NCBI RefSeq assembly: GCF_021390395.1
Contig: NZ_JAJUWT010000008.1
Location: forward strand, 62,001 to 126,000
Direction: 5' to 3'
From: Saccharothrix sp. S26
Lineage (GTDB): Bacteria > Actinomycetota > Actinomycetes > Mycobacteriales > Pseudonocardiaceae
Length of the DNA stretch: 64,000 bases
Shown: piece by piece, positions 34,989 through 43,735 of the stretch
How the letters are laid out: each line of letters opens with the position of its first letter
Position numbering within the stretch: position 1 is the first letter of the stretch
Notes under the pieces: model-generated
Seen by the model: only the letters and a program-made list of their open reading frames with translations
What the model was told of the DNA's origin: nothing
The model's database searches: none
Made by a program: the position numbers and the translations under genes

Positions 34989-35923
34989 CGGCGGTGACGG
35001 CCGCACGCGGTGGTGGCCGGCAGGGTGGGGGCGATCAGCTTCGCGCCGGCGCGTCGACCGGGGCGATCAGGTTCGTGTGGGCGCAGCTCGCCGTGCTGGG
35101 CGCGGTGGCCGCGGCTTGGGCGTCGTCGCCGGTGGCGGCCGCGTCCTGGCTCGGCGCGCTGGCCGTCCTGGTGCTGTGCCTGGGTCGGTGGCGTCGGCGG
35201 TGGCTCTCGGAGTGGGTGGCGCGGTACGCGGCGTTCCTGGTGCGGCGCAAGCGGCGCGGGGCGTTGCTGGACGTCGTCGCGCCCGGCGCGTGGGTCGAGG
35301 GCGACCACGTGCACGGCCCCGGCGGGGTGGTCGCGGTGCTGCGGCCCCGGTTGGCCGCGCCGCGGGTGCTCGCCGGGCTGGCCGGGCCGGACGTGCTGGT
35401 CGTCCTGCACGTCGGCCGCGGCCAGGTGAGGCGTCCGCGCGCCTGGGTGGTCGCGCGGGCCGCGCGGACGCCGGAGCTCTGGCACGACGACGAGGTCGTC
35501 CGCGTGCTGGGCAACGCGACCCGCCGGACCCGCCGCGAGCTGCGCCGCCTCGGCGTGACCGCCGACCTGCTCGCCGAGGAGGACCTCGTCACCACCATCG
35601 CCGCGCTCGGCCACGTGACCGGGCAGCGCGAGGTGCGCGAGGACTGGAAGTACTGGCACAGCGGGCCCGTGGCGCAGGCGTGCTTCCGGCTGCCCGCCGC
35701 GACCGCCCGCGCCGCCGTCGACTGGCTGCTCACCGCCGCGCCCGGCGTCGCCGTGACCGTCGCGCTGACCGCCGACGACGCCGTGCTGCGGGTCGCGGGC
35801 GCCGCCGAGGCCGCCGTGGAAGCGGCCGTCGGCGTGCTCGCCGCGCACGTGCGACTCGAACGACTGGATGGACTGCACGCCCGGGGCGTCGCCGCCTCGC
35901 TGCTCATCGGAGGTGTCCTGTGA
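34985..35923 (+). CDS. eccE: type VII secretion protein EccE-like
   Basis: A 312-residue protein with two membrane helices near the N-terminus (about residues 22-40 and 42-60). A cytosolic domain follows with EccE features: a basic segment after the helices (VRRKRRGALLDVVAPG) and GPGGVVAVLRPRLAAP, then a mixed alpha/beta region. EccE is the outer subunit of the ESX membrane complex, next to EccC. This copy is 9 kb from the other ecc genes. It is coupled to a SARP gene upstream and a LuxR-type regulator downstream by GTGA overlaps. Confidence 0.75.
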   Translation: MTAVTAARGGGRQGGGDQLRAGASTGAIRFVWAQLAVLGAVAAAWASSPVAAASWLGALAVLVLCLGRWRRRWLSEWVARYAAFLVRRKRRGALLDVVAPGAWVEGDHVHGPGGVVAVLRPRLAAPRVLAGLAGPDVLVVLHVGRGQVRRPRAWVVARAARTPELWHDDEVVRVLGNATRRTRRELRRLGVTADLLAEEDLVTTIAALGHVTGQREVREDWKYWHSGPVAQACFRLPAATARAAVDWLLTAAPGVAVTVALTADDAVLRVAGAAEAAVEAAVGVLAAHVRLERLDGLHARGVAASLLIGGVL

Positions 35924-36492
35924 TCAAGGTGTTGCCGACCGGCGTGGACGCGCTGCTGGCCAAGGCCCGTGCCGAAGTCGTGGTGATGGCGACCGGCGGG
36001 ATGACGCTGCGCCGCATCGACCAGGCCAACCTGCGCCGCGGCGTGCGCTACCGGGTGCTGCTGCCCGACGTGCTGCGGCCCAACGCGCTCGCCCTCGCCC
36101 CGTGCGAGGTGCGCACGCTGCCCCAGGTGCCGATGGACGCGGTCGTCGTGGACGGCGTCGCGGCCGTGCTGCCCGCCGAGCGGGGCGTCGCGGTGTTCCG
36201 CTTGCCCAGCGTGGTGCGCGCGGCGGTCGAGCTGTTCGAGCGGGTCTGGCCGGAGGCGGTGGCCGCCTACGACGTGACCGACGACTGCGAGCTGACCCGG
36301 CGGGAACGAGAGTTGCTCACGTTGTTGTTCGCCGGCAGCACGGACGAGGCCGCCGCGGCCCGGCTGGACGTGTCGGTGCGCACGGTCCGCCGCATGGTCG
36401 CCGACATCATGAACCGCCTCGGCGCGCGCAGCCGGTTCCAGGCGGGCGCGAAGGCCGCCGACCGGGGCTGGTTGTTGCAGCGCGCCGGGTGA
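35920..36492 (+). CDS. LuxR-type HTH transcriptional regulator
   Basis: A 190-residue protein. The C-terminal 65 residues form a LuxR/GerE-type HTH (LTRRERELLTLLFAG; recognition helix ARLDVSVRTVRRMVADIMNR; ending SRFQAGAKAADRGWL). The N-terminal 120 residues resemble the PLD-like/TrmB-like effector region found in actinomycete LuxR proteins (VVVMATGGMTLRRIDQANLR). There is no receiver domain. It is coupled to eccE by GTGA, making it the third member of the SARP-eccE-LuxR unit. Confidence 0.82.
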   Translation: MIKVLPTGVDALLAKARAEVVVMATGGMTLRRIDQANLRRGVRYRVLLPDVLRPNALALAPCEVRTLPQVPMDAVVVDGVAAVLPAERGVAVFRLPSVVRAAVELFERVWPEAVAAYDVTDDCELTRRERELLTLLFAGSTDEAAAARLDVSVRTVRRMVADIMNRLGARSRFQAGAKAADRGWLLQRAG

Positions 36493-36493
36493 C

Positions 36494-36511
36494 TACGGTG
36501 GGTCTGTGCGC
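36494..36511 (+). promoter_or_regulatory. possible leaderless promoter of the second response regulator
   Basis: TACGGT (36494-36499) lies 6 bases before the GTG start at 36506, the spacing expected for a -10 box of a leaderless transcript. No ribosome-binding site is visible. Confidence 0.35.
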
Positions 36512-37177
36512 ATCCTGGTGACCGAGGACGAGGCGGACCTGCTCCACGCCGTGGCGGTGTCGTTGCGCGGTGCGGGTTTCGCGGTCGACACGGCGGCGGA
36601 CCTGGCGGGCGCGGACGAGGCGTTGGCGGTCAACTCCTACGACTGCGCGGTGTTCGACCGCATGGTGCCCGGCGGTCGCGCGGCGCCCCGCGTCGACACC
36701 CTGGCCTACGTCCGGCACCGCCGCCGTACCGGCCTGCGCGTGCCGGTGCTGTTCCTCACCGCGCTGGACGGCGTGGGGCACCGGGTGGAGGGCCTGGAGG
36801 TCGGCGACGACTACCTGGTGAAGCCGTTCGCGATGGAGGAGCTGGTGGTGCGGGTGCGCCTGCTGTGCCACCGCCGCGAGATCGCCCGGCCCGCGGTGCT
36901 GCGGCACGGGGACGTGGAGCTGGACGCGGGCACGCGCCAGGTGCGCCGCGCGGGCGTGCTGCTGACGTTGACCCGGCGCGAGTACCTGGTGCTGGAGCTG
37001 TTGCTGGCCAACGCGGGGCGGCCGGTGTCGCGGGCCGACCTCATCCGGCACGCGTGGGACGAGATGGCGCAGCCCGCGACGAACGTGCTGGACGTGCTGA
37101 TGGCCGGGTTGCGGCGCAAGCTGCGCCAGCCGCCGGTCATCCACACCGTGCGCCAGGTGGGCTACCGGATCGGCTGA
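36506..37177 (+). CDS. OmpR-family response regulator without adjacent kinase
   Basis: A 223-residue regulator with a receiver domain (acidic residues TEDEAD, phospho-acceptor Asp51 in AVFDRMVPGG, Lys in YLVKPFAMEE) and a winged-helix domain (RREYLVLELLLANAG; ending IHTVRQVGYRIG). It resembles the regulator at 33611, including the FDRM motif and the ELVVRVRLLCHR linker. No histidine kinase gene is adjacent, so it may be served by the kinase at 32370 or by a distant one. It follows the LuxR gene by 13 bases and is convergent with a lipoprotein gene. Confidence 0.92.
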   Translation: MRILVTEDEADLLHAVAVSLRGAGFAVDTAADLAGADEALAVNSYDCAVFDRMVPGGRAAPRVDTLAYVRHRRRTGLRVPVLFLTALDGVGHRVEGLEVGDDYLVKPFAMEELVVRVRLLCHRREIARPAVLRHGDVELDAGTRQVRRAGVLLTLTRREYLVLELLLANAGRPVSRADLIRHAWDEMAQPATNVLDVLMAGLRRKLRQPPVIHTVRQVGYRIG

Positions 37178-37183
37178 GCCACC

Positions 37184-37666
37184 TCACCCGGTGACCAGCC
37201 GCACGACCGCCGTGCCACCCGTGACGCCGACCAGTTGCACGGCGAGCACGCCGGTCTGCGGCTGCGGCGGCGGCAAGGGCTGGTTCGAGCACCGGCTGCC
37301 GCCGCCACCGGGCGTGAACGTCAGCGTGCAGTACCCCTTCAGGGTGCCGTGCCCGCCGCTGTGCGGGAGGTCGACGTCGAACTCGATCCCGTCCTCGCGC
37401 ACGGCGAGCACCTTGAACGTGCCCGGTCCGGTCGAGGAACCCACCGCGATGTCGACCGGACCGGTCAACGCCACCTCGCACGTCCCGTCCGCGCACGCGG
37501 CGTAGTCCGCGCCGTCCGCGGCGGTCGGCGGCGGGGCAGTGGTGGTGGTCGTGGTGGTGGTGGGCGCGGGGACGGCGGTGCCCGGCACGGTCCCGCACCC
37601 CGCCGCAGCCAGTGCCGCGACCAGGCCGCCGACGAGCAACCACCGGTCCACAGTGGATGGTGTCAT
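37184..37666 (-). CDS. exported lipoprotein of unknown function
   Basis: A 160-residue lipoprotein. The signal peptide ends in a lipobox (ALAAAGC, Cys near residue 21) and is followed by a Thr/Pro spacer (PAPTTTTTTTTAPPP). The mature part is beta-rich with two Cys pairs (AACADGTC; GYCTLTF and RCSNQP), likely disulfide-bonded. ATG 37666 (MTPSTVDRW) is chosen because residues upstream in frame are Arg-rich shadow sequence. The family resembles small mycobacterial/actinomycete antigens but is not identified. It is divergent from the Hsp70 operon. Confidence 0.75.
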   Translation of the reverse strand: MTPSTVDRWLLVGGLVAALAAAGCGTVPGTAVPAPTTTTTTTTAPPPTAADGADYAACADGTCEVALTGPVDIAVGSSTGPGTFKVLAVREDGIEFDVDLPHSGGHGTLKGYCTLTFTPGGGGSRCSNQPLPPPQPQTGVLAVQLVGVTGGTAVVRLVTG

Positions 37667-37750
37667 GCCGTCCAGCGTGGCACACCGGGCCCGTCGTCCG
37701 CCGCCGCGGCCGGAACCTGCCAACCACCGTGGGCCGGGCCTGGCCGTCAC

Positions 37751-37756
37751 TAGCGT
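37751..37756 (+). promoter_or_regulatory. possible -10 box of the Hsp70 operon
   Basis: TAGCGT lies 43 bases before the first gene of the chaperone chain, in the only non-coding gap ahead of it. No convincing -35 is seen. Confidence 0.25.
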
Positions 37757-37799
37757 CGGTCACGTCATCGGGTGGGAGGGGATCGGCGTGGGAGGGTTG

Positions 37800-39368
37800 A
37801 TGTCGGAGCGTGACGCCCTCAGGGCCGACCGGGCGCGGGCACGGCTGCTGGAGGTGGCCGGGCCGGACCTGTACCGCCGCAACCCGTTCCGCGTCACGGG
37901 GTTGCGGACCGACGCGCCCCCGCGGGAGGTGCGGGCGCGGCGCCAGTTGGCGGTCGGCGTCTCGGCCCTGGTCGGGACCGCGCCGCAGCGCGACGAGCGC
38001 CTGCCGCTGCCCGAGGACCCGGGGCCGGAGCAGGTGCGGTCGGCGTTCGACGAGCTCGGCCGCGGCTGGCACCGGCTGGTGGGGGAGCTGTTCTGGTGGT
38101 GGGGCGAGCCGGGTGGCTGCGGGTGCGCGGAGGTCGTGCACCGGTTGCACGACGACGCGGTGCACGCCCACGCCGCGGTGCTGGACCTGGAGGCGGGCGG
38201 TGAGCCGGGCAACGGGTCGAAGCGGGCTCGGCTGTGGCGCGAGGCCGCCCAGGCTTGGGGCTTCGCCCTGGCGCACCAGGACTTCTGGTCGCACGTCGAC
38301 CACCGCGTCCGCGCCCTGGCGGACCGTTCACTCGACCAGTCCACTGTGGACGCGGTGCGGGAGGCGTTCGCCCGCGCGTTGCTCGGACCCCAGGTGGCGC
38401 TCGCCGCCGCCCGCGGTGACGCCGAGCTGGCCGGGCTGATCGGCGAGTGGCGGCTCGACGCCGACGTCCTGGCCGACGCCCGCGCCCTCGCCGCCCGGCC
38501 GCTGGTCGACCGCCTGAAGGCGTTGATCGGGGAGTTCGGCGACCTGGTCGAGGCGCGCCAGTTCGGCGTGACGGCCCGCCGCGCGCCCGCCGAGCTGGCC
38601 GAGGCCGTGCGGCGGCTGGAAGTGGCGCTGCCGCACCGGAGCAACCCCGGCACGGCGCGGTTGCGCGAGCAGGCCGCCGTGGTGCTGAACAACTGCGCGC
38701 TGGCCATGCTGGACCAGCGCAAGCCCGACCTGCTGCGGGTCAAGGCGTTGCTGGCCGAGGCCGAACGGCTCGCCGTGGACGAGCAGACCCGGCGGACGGT
38801 GCGCGCGAACTTCGAGTCGGTCGAGGACGGCTCGGCGTCCGTGCGGGTCGACGGCATCGACAAGATGCTCGCCGGTGGCCAGTACCTGACCGTGGCCAGG
38901 ATCCTGGGCCAGGCGCGCAAGCGGATCACCAACCCCCGCGAACGGGCCCGGATCGACTTCCTGCTGCGCGAGATCCGCGACGTCCGCTCGCACCGGTTGG
39001 TGGGCGACACGTCCGGGCGGTCCGGGTACGCGATCAGCCTGGCGTTGTACCTGGTGCACGTGTCGGTGGTCGCGCTGGTCATCGGCCTGCTGGACAGCGG
39101 CAGCCCGTTCGCCGCCGGGGTCGGCGCGGCGGTGGCGGCGGTGCTGCCCTGCGTCACGGCCCAGCGGCGGTGGTTCCTGGTCGGGCCGATGACGTGGCCC
39201 AAGTGGGTCGGCGCGCTGCTGGTCGTCGCCGGTTTCGCGGTTCTGGCGGTGACGGCGCCGGCGGTGGGGTTCGCGCCGGTGGCGATCAGCGTGGTGGCGT
39301 TCCTGGCCACGCGGACGGTGAGCGGGACGTTCAGCCGCGCGCTCGCGGACCGGTGGGACGAGCGATGA
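37800..39368 (+). CDS. J-domain-like membrane protein of an Hsp70 operon
   Basis: A 522-residue protein. The N-terminal 90 residues (YRRNPFRVTGLRTDAPPREV; RSAFDELGRGWHRLVGELFW) resemble a J-domain-type helical region that recruits Hsp70, but no HPD tripeptide is present. A long helical middle part (about residues 100-395) follows. Then come two or three membrane helices (about 405-450) and another pair (465-510). It is the first of four genes linked by 4-base overlaps to GrpE-like, Hsp70 and OmpA-like proteins, so it probably tethers this Hsp70 to the membrane. ATG 37800 has GGGAGGG just upstream; GTG 37788 is an alternative. Confidence 0.65.
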   Translation: MSERDALRADRARARLLEVAGPDLYRRNPFRVTGLRTDAPPREVRARRQLAVGVSALVGTAPQRDERLPLPEDPGPEQVRSAFDELGRGWHRLVGELFWWWGEPGGCGCAEVVHRLHDDAVHAHAAVLDLEAGGEPGNGSKRARLWREAAQAWGFALAHQDFWSHVDHRVRALADRSLDQSTVDAVREAFARALLGPQVALAAARGDAELAGLIGEWRLDADVLADARALAARPLVDRLKALIGEFGDLVEARQFGVTARRAPAELAEAVRRLEVALPHRSNPGTARLREQAAVVLNNCALAMLDQRKPDLLRVKALLAEAERLAVDEQTRRTVRANFESVEDGSASVRVDGIDKMLAGGQYLTVARILGQARKRITNPRERARIDFLLREIRDVRSHRLVGDTSGRSGYAISLALYLVHVSVVALVIGLLDSGSPFAAGVGAAVAAVLPCVTAQRRWFLVGPMTWPKWVGALLVVAGFAVLAVTAPAVGFAPVAISVVAFLATRTVSGTFSRALADRWDER

Positions 39369-39937
39369 CGGCGTGGCGACGGTGGCGGGCCGACGCGCGG
39401 CAACGCCGCCACCACCGGCCGTTCCGGATCGCCGCACCGGCCTGGGACGCCGCCGAGCGGGACCGGCTCCGCGCGATCCTGGAGGCCGCCGCCCGGGTGC
39501 GCGCCGAGGACGACGCGGCGTCGACCGGACGAACCGGGGACGACGCGGCGTCGGCCGGAGGAGGCGAGCCGGTCGGCGAGCACCCGTCGCCGTTGGCCGA
39601 GCGGGAGCTGTCCGCGGCGGCGACGAACCTCTGGCGGGCGCGGCGCAAGATCGCGAAGTCGCCGGTGGCCGACTCGCGCGAGGGCAAGCAGGTGGCGCGG
39701 TACCTCCGGGCCACGCAGGAGGCGCTGGACCAGGCGGGCGTGGTGATCCAGGACCACGACGGGACGGAGTTCCACCCCGACCTGTCGATCGAGGTGCTGG
39801 CGTTCGCCGAGGACCCGGCGCTGACCCGGGACGTGGTGGTGGAGACGGTTCGACCGTCGGTCTACCTGGGTGACCGGCGCATCCAGATGGGGCAGGTCGT
39901 CGTGGGCTGCCCCGACGCAGGGGGAGGCACTCCGTGA
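39365..39937 (+). CDS. GrpE-like nucleotide exchange factor
   Basis: A 190-residue protein. A basic N-terminus and a low-complexity acidic part (about residues 40-75) are followed by a helix (ERELSAAATNLWRARRKI) and a beta-type C-terminus (DHDGTEFHPDLSIEVLAF; ETVRPSVYLGDRRIQMGQ; VVVG). That arrangement of a helix and a C-terminal beta domain ending in QVVVG is that of GrpE, which exchanges ADP for ATP on Hsp70. Sequence similarity to housekeeping GrpE is weak. The overlap ATGA with the upstream gene and GTGA with the Hsp70 gene support the call. Confidence 0.65.
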   Translation: MTAWRRWRADARQRRHHRPFRIAAPAWDAAERDRLRAILEAAARVRAEDDAASTGRTGDDAASAGGGEPVGEHPSPLAERELSAAATNLWRARRKIAKSPVADSREGKQVARYLRATQEALDQAGVVIQDHDGTEFHPDLSIEVLAFAEDPALTRDVVVETVRPSVYLGDRRIQMGQVVVGCPDAGGGTP

Positions 39938-42435
39938 GCGACACCATCGACTTCGGCATCGACCTCGGCACGACCAACAGCGCGATCGCCCGGCTGGTCG
40001 GCGGTCAGGTCGAGGTCGTCAAGAACGTCGACCAGTGGGACTACACGCCGTCCGCGGTGTGGATCAACAAGCGCGGCGAGGTCCGGGTCGGCCGCCGGGC
40101 GCGGGAACAGGCCCTGCGCGGCGACGTGGACAACGCGCACACCGAGTTCAAGCTGGAGATGGGGCTGGAGAGCGCCGTCCGCCGGTTCGCCGACGCGGGT
40201 GTCGAGCTCACCCCGCCGCAGCTGTCCGCCGAGGTGCTCAAGTCGCTGGGCGTGGACGTGGCCGACCGGCTGGGCGCGCCACCGCCCGCGGCGGTCATCA
40301 CCGTGCCGGCGGCGTTCCGGCTGCACCAGAACAACGCCACCGGCGAAGCGGCCGCGCTGGCGGGCTTCGGGGCCTGCCCGCTGCTCCAGGAGCCGACGGC
40401 CGCCGCCTTCGCCTACGGGTTCCAGCACCAGAGCACCGAGGCGTACTGGATGGTGTTCGACTTCGGCGGCGGCACGTTCGACGCGGCGATCGTCAGCACC
40501 TACGAGGGCGAGCTGCGCGTGCTCGACCACGCGGGCGACCCGCATATGGGCGGCAAGCTGATCGACTGGGCCGTGGTGGACCGCGTGCTGGCCCCGGCCG
40601 CCGCGCGCGAGCTGGGCCTGCCCGACTTCGAGCGCGGCAACCGGCGTTGGGTGGCGAACTTCGCCAAGCTGAAGGGCGCGGCCGAGGAGGCGAAGATCGG
40701 CCTGTCCCGGCAGACCGAGGTCACCGTGACGGTCGACCTCACCCTGGCCGACGGCCGGGAGCGGGAGTTCGAGCACGTGCTCACCCGCGAGGTGGTCGAC
40801 GCGCTGGCCGAGCCGTTCTACGCCCGCTCGGTCAATTTGTGCCGGGAGGCGCTGGCCAAGGCCAACCTCGCCGCCGCCGACGTGGACCGGTTGCTGCTGG
40901 TGGGCGGCGCGACGCTGGCGCCCTCGCTGCGGGCCCGGCTGGCCGACCCGCACCTCGGCCTCGGCATCCCGTTGGACCACAGCCAGGACCCGTCCACGGT
41001 GGTGGCGCGCGGCGCGGCGGTGTTCGCGGGCACGGTGCCGCTGGAGCGGCCCGCGTACGTGCCGGCGGTGGGCGAGTTCGGGGTCGAGCTGACCTACCCG
41101 CGCACGACGAGCCTGTCCCGGGTGGCGGTGGGCGGCCGGTTCCGTTCGCCGTCGACGGTGGACTGGTCGGGTTACCGGGTGGAGCTGGCCAACCCGTCGG
41201 GCCGGCCGCCGTTCCGCAGCCCGAAGATCGCGGTGGACCCGACGGGCGCGTTCGTGGCCGAGGTGGTGCTGACCGAGCTGGACACGTCCACGTTCGGCGT
41301 GGTGCTCACCGGGCCGCGCGGCACGCGGGAACGGGTCGTGCCCGACGAGTTCAGCGTCCGGCACTGGGCGAACGAGCCGGGCGGGTCGGTGCTGACCAAC
41401 GGGCTGGGGCTGGCGCAGGCGGACGGCGAGTTCGCGTCGATGCTGGCCAAGGGCGCGCGGCTGCCCGCGGCGACCACCGAGACGTTCCGGACCACGGTGC
41501 CGCTGCGCCGCACGGACCCCGACGCGGTGATCCGCATCCCGATCGTGGAGGGCGAGCACGCCCGCGCGGACCGCAACCTCCAGGTCGCGGTGATCGAGAT
41601 CCGGCCCCGTGACGTGCGCATCGACCTGCCGGAGGGCGCGGAGGTGGAGATCACCTTCGAGGTGGACGAGTCGCGGCGGGTGAGCGTGGTCGCCGAGGTG
41701 CCGCTGGTGGACGAGCAGTTCGAGGCGACGATCGACCTGTCCGTGGTGGCCGCACCGTCGGCCGCACAGCTGCGCGAAAGGTTGGCGGAGGTGCGGCAGC
41801 GGGCGGACGAGCTGCGTGCGTCGGCGGAGCGCGCGTTGTCGGAGCGGGCGCTGGCCCGGTTCGCCCGGCTGGACGAGGAGCGGATGCTGGCGCAGGCCGA
41901 GGACGAGGTGCGGGCCGCCGACGGCGACCCGGCCGGCGCGGCGGCGGCCGACGAGCGGTTGCGCGCCATCCAGGCGGTGCTCGACGACGTCGAGTCGGAC
42001 GTGCGGCTGCCCAGGGTGCTCGCGGACATGAGCGAGGCGGTCGAGGCGTGCCGGGCGCTGGTGGACCGGGTGGGCACGCCGGACGACCTGGTCGAGCTCG
42101 CGGACCTGGAACGGCGGGCCGGGCAGGCGCGGGCGGCGCAGGACGCGGAGGCCGCCGAACGCGTGGTGGGACGTGCGCTGGACCTGGAAGTGGTGTTGCT
42201 GCGCCGCGACGGGAGCCTGGACGTCACGATCTTCCACTACTTCCGCGCCAACGCCGACCGCATGTCGTCGCCGCACCAGGCGCGGACGTTGATCGACCGC
42301 GGCGAGCGCGCGTTGATGACCGGCGACACCGCCACCCTGGCCGAGGTGAACCAGCGCCTGCGGGTGCTGCTGCCCGCCACCGTGCCGGACCCGACGACGG
42401 GCGGCGTGCGACGGCAACGGGGGTTCACGGGATGA
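39934..42435 (+). CDS. enlarged Hsp70 family chaperone
   Basis: An 833-residue Hsp70 paralogue. The ATPase domain has phosphate-1 FGIDLGTTNSAIA (7-19), phosphate-2 VFDFGGGTFDAAIV (near 173) and the adenosine motif LLLVGGATLAPSLRARL (near 322). An extra beta-rich domain of about 90 residues (near 370-470) is inserted before a DnaK-like substrate-binding beta domain (VRIDLPEGAEVEITFEVDES). The helical C-terminal part is about 230 residues and lacks the EEVD-like tail. It is longer than DnaK (about 620). Overlaps of 4 bases on both sides place it in a dedicated operon. Confidence 0.93.
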   Translation: MSDTIDFGIDLGTTNSAIARLVGGQVEVVKNVDQWDYTPSAVWINKRGEVRVGRRAREQALRGDVDNAHTEFKLEMGLESAVRRFADAGVELTPPQLSAEVLKSLGVDVADRLGAPPPAAVITVPAAFRLHQNNATGEAAALAGFGACPLLQEPTAAAFAYGFQHQSTEAYWMVFDFGGGTFDAAIVSTYEGELRVLDHAGDPHMGGKLIDWAVVDRVLAPAAARELGLPDFERGNRRWVANFAKLKGAAEEAKIGLSRQTEVTVTVDLTLADGREREFEHVLTREVVDALAEPFYARSVNLCREALAKANLAAADVDRLLLVGGATLAPSLRARLADPHLGLGIPLDHSQDPSTVVARGAAVFAGTVPLERPAYVPAVGEFGVELTYPRTTSLSRVAVGGRFRSPSTVDWSGYRVELANPSGRPPFRSPKIAVDPTGAFVAEVVLTELDTSTFGVVLTGPRGTRERVVPDEFSVRHWANEPGGSVLTNGLGLAQADGEFASMLAKGARLPAATTETFRTTVPLRRTDPDAVIRIPIVEGEHARADRNLQVAVIEIRPRDVRIDLPEGAEVEITFEVDESRRVSVVAEVPLVDEQFEATIDLSVVAAPSAAQLRERLAEVRQRADELRASAERALSERALARFARLDEERMLAQAEDEVRAADGDPAGAAAADERLRAIQAVLDDVESDVRLPRVLADMSEAVEACRALVDRVGTPDDLVELADLERRAGQARAAQDAEAAERVVGRALDLEVVLLRRDGSLDVTIFHYFRANADRMSSPHQARTLIDRGERALMTGDTATLAEVNQRLRVLLPATVPDPTTGGVRRQRGFTG

Positions 42436-43253
42436 CCGCCGACGCGCTGGAGGACTTGGCGCACGACGTCCGGCTGGCCGAAGCGGCGGACCGGGCGCGT
42501 GCGGGCGACTTCACGGGCGCGCTGGCGGTGCTCGACCTCGTGCCCGCCGACCACCCCGACCGGCTCGACCTCACCGCCCGCGTGCACGCCCAGCGCGGCG
42601 CGTTCGCCGAGGCGGAGGCGGCGTGGCGCGAGGTGCTGCGGTTGCGGCCCGACGACCCGGCGGCGTCGCACGGGTGCGCGTTGATCGGCCGGATCACGGC
42701 GGGCAGGCGGTCGCGGCGGCCGGTGCCCCGGACGGGTGTGGCCGCTGCGGTCGCGGTGCTCGCGGTGGCGTTGTGGTGGCCGCCGGTCGAGGTGACCGTG
42801 GACCACGGGCTGCGCCCGCCCCCGGTGGTCGCCGTCCGGCCGACCCCGGTCGAAGACCCGGTCGACGTGCTGGCCCGTGCGCTCACCACGCCCGACGTCG
42901 TGGCCGAACGCCGGGCGGGCGGTGTGCGCGTGACGTTCGGCGAAGGGCTCTTCGGGCCGGACGCCACCGAGCCGACCCCGAGGGGACGGCAGGTGCTCGA
43001 ACGGTGGGCCGCCATGCTCGTCGGTCAGGACGTGCGGGTCACCGTCCTGGGTCACGCGGTGGTCGTGCCGGGCGGACCCGCGTCCGGGGGCTCGCCGGTG
43101 GCCCTGGCCCGCGCCGGCGCGGCGGCCGAGGTGCTGGCGGCGGCCGGCGGGCTGCCGCTGACCGCCTTCACCCTCGCCAGCGCCGACCAGACCGAGGCAC
43201 CGCACCACGACCCGGCCCGCGACCGCACGATCACCCTGCTGGTGGCTCGGTGA
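42432..43253 (+). CDS. TPR - membrane helix - OmpA-like domain protein
   Basis: A 273-residue protein. Residues 1-85 contain two TPR-like helical hairpins (ADRARAGDFTGALAVLDLVP; ARVHAQRGAFAEAEAAWREV). There is a membrane helix at about 100-117 (GVAAAVAVLAVALWW). The C-terminal half is extracytoplasmic and OmpA-like (VRVTFGEGLFGPD; GRQVLERWAAMLVGQDVRVT; ARDRTITLLVAR), a fold that binds peptidoglycan in other proteins. TPRs may contact the Hsp70 on the cytosolic side. It is the fourth gene of the chaperone chain, joined by ATGA. Confidence 0.75.
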   Translation: MTADALEDLAHDVRLAEAADRARAGDFTGALAVLDLVPADHPDRLDLTARVHAQRGAFAEAEAAWREVLRLRPDDPAASHGCALIGRITAGRRSRRPVPRTGVAAAVAVLAVALWWPPVEVTVDHGLRPPPVVAVRPTPVEDPVDVLARALTTPDVVAERRAGGVRVTFGEGLFGPDATEPTPRGRQVLERWAAMLVGQDVRVTVLGHAVVVPGGPASGGSPVALARAGAAAEVLAAAGGLPLTAFTLASADQTEAPHHDPARDRTITLLVAR

Positions 43254-43281
43254 TCCCCGCTGCGCTGGACGATCCGTCCGG

Positions 43282-43735
43282 TCACCGCGTCCGGACGACC
43301 ACCCGGACGGAGCTCGGCTCGGGGTCGGAGGGGTCGGGCGACTGCATCCCGGCGGCCAGGTCGGTGCGCACGTGGTCCAGCACCTCCGCCGTGATCACCT
43401 CGCCCGGCGGGTAGAGCTCGACCTCGTCCACGCGGTCCTCGGTCGGGTCGACCGCGAGGACCACGTCGAGCAGGTCGCGGATCGCCCGCGCCAGGTGCGG
43501 GTCGGCGATGTCGTACCGCACCTGACGTCCCTCGTAGGTGGCCACGACGAGCCCGCAGCCGCGCGGGCAGGACACGCGTCCGACCTGGTCGACTCCAACC
43601 GCTCGGCCGGCTGGGCGGGGTAGCCGGGCCCGTCGAGCAGAGCCATCGGGATGCGGCACCGGGTGGGGTCGGCCAGGGCGCGACCGAGCCGGGCGAGCGC
43701 GGTCGCCCGTGTTCCAGACGTCAGCGCGCGCGGAA
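43282..43735 (-). pseudogene. decayed ArsR/CmtR-type metalloregulator
   Basis: The first part reads ALARLGRALADPTRCRIPMA and LLDGPGYPAQPAERL in one frame. The second reads PRGCGLVVATYEGRQVRYDI and ADPHLARAIRDLLDVVLAVD in another, both typical of SmtB/ArsR repressors of the CmtR group. The recognition helix between them (normally NVSNHLACLRGC) is missing. The sequence jumps from TRSDAC to PRGCGL with a net frame change near 43585, consistent with an internal deletion of about 10-15 bases. No metal-transporter gene adjoins it. It therefore looks inactive. Confidence 0.7.
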
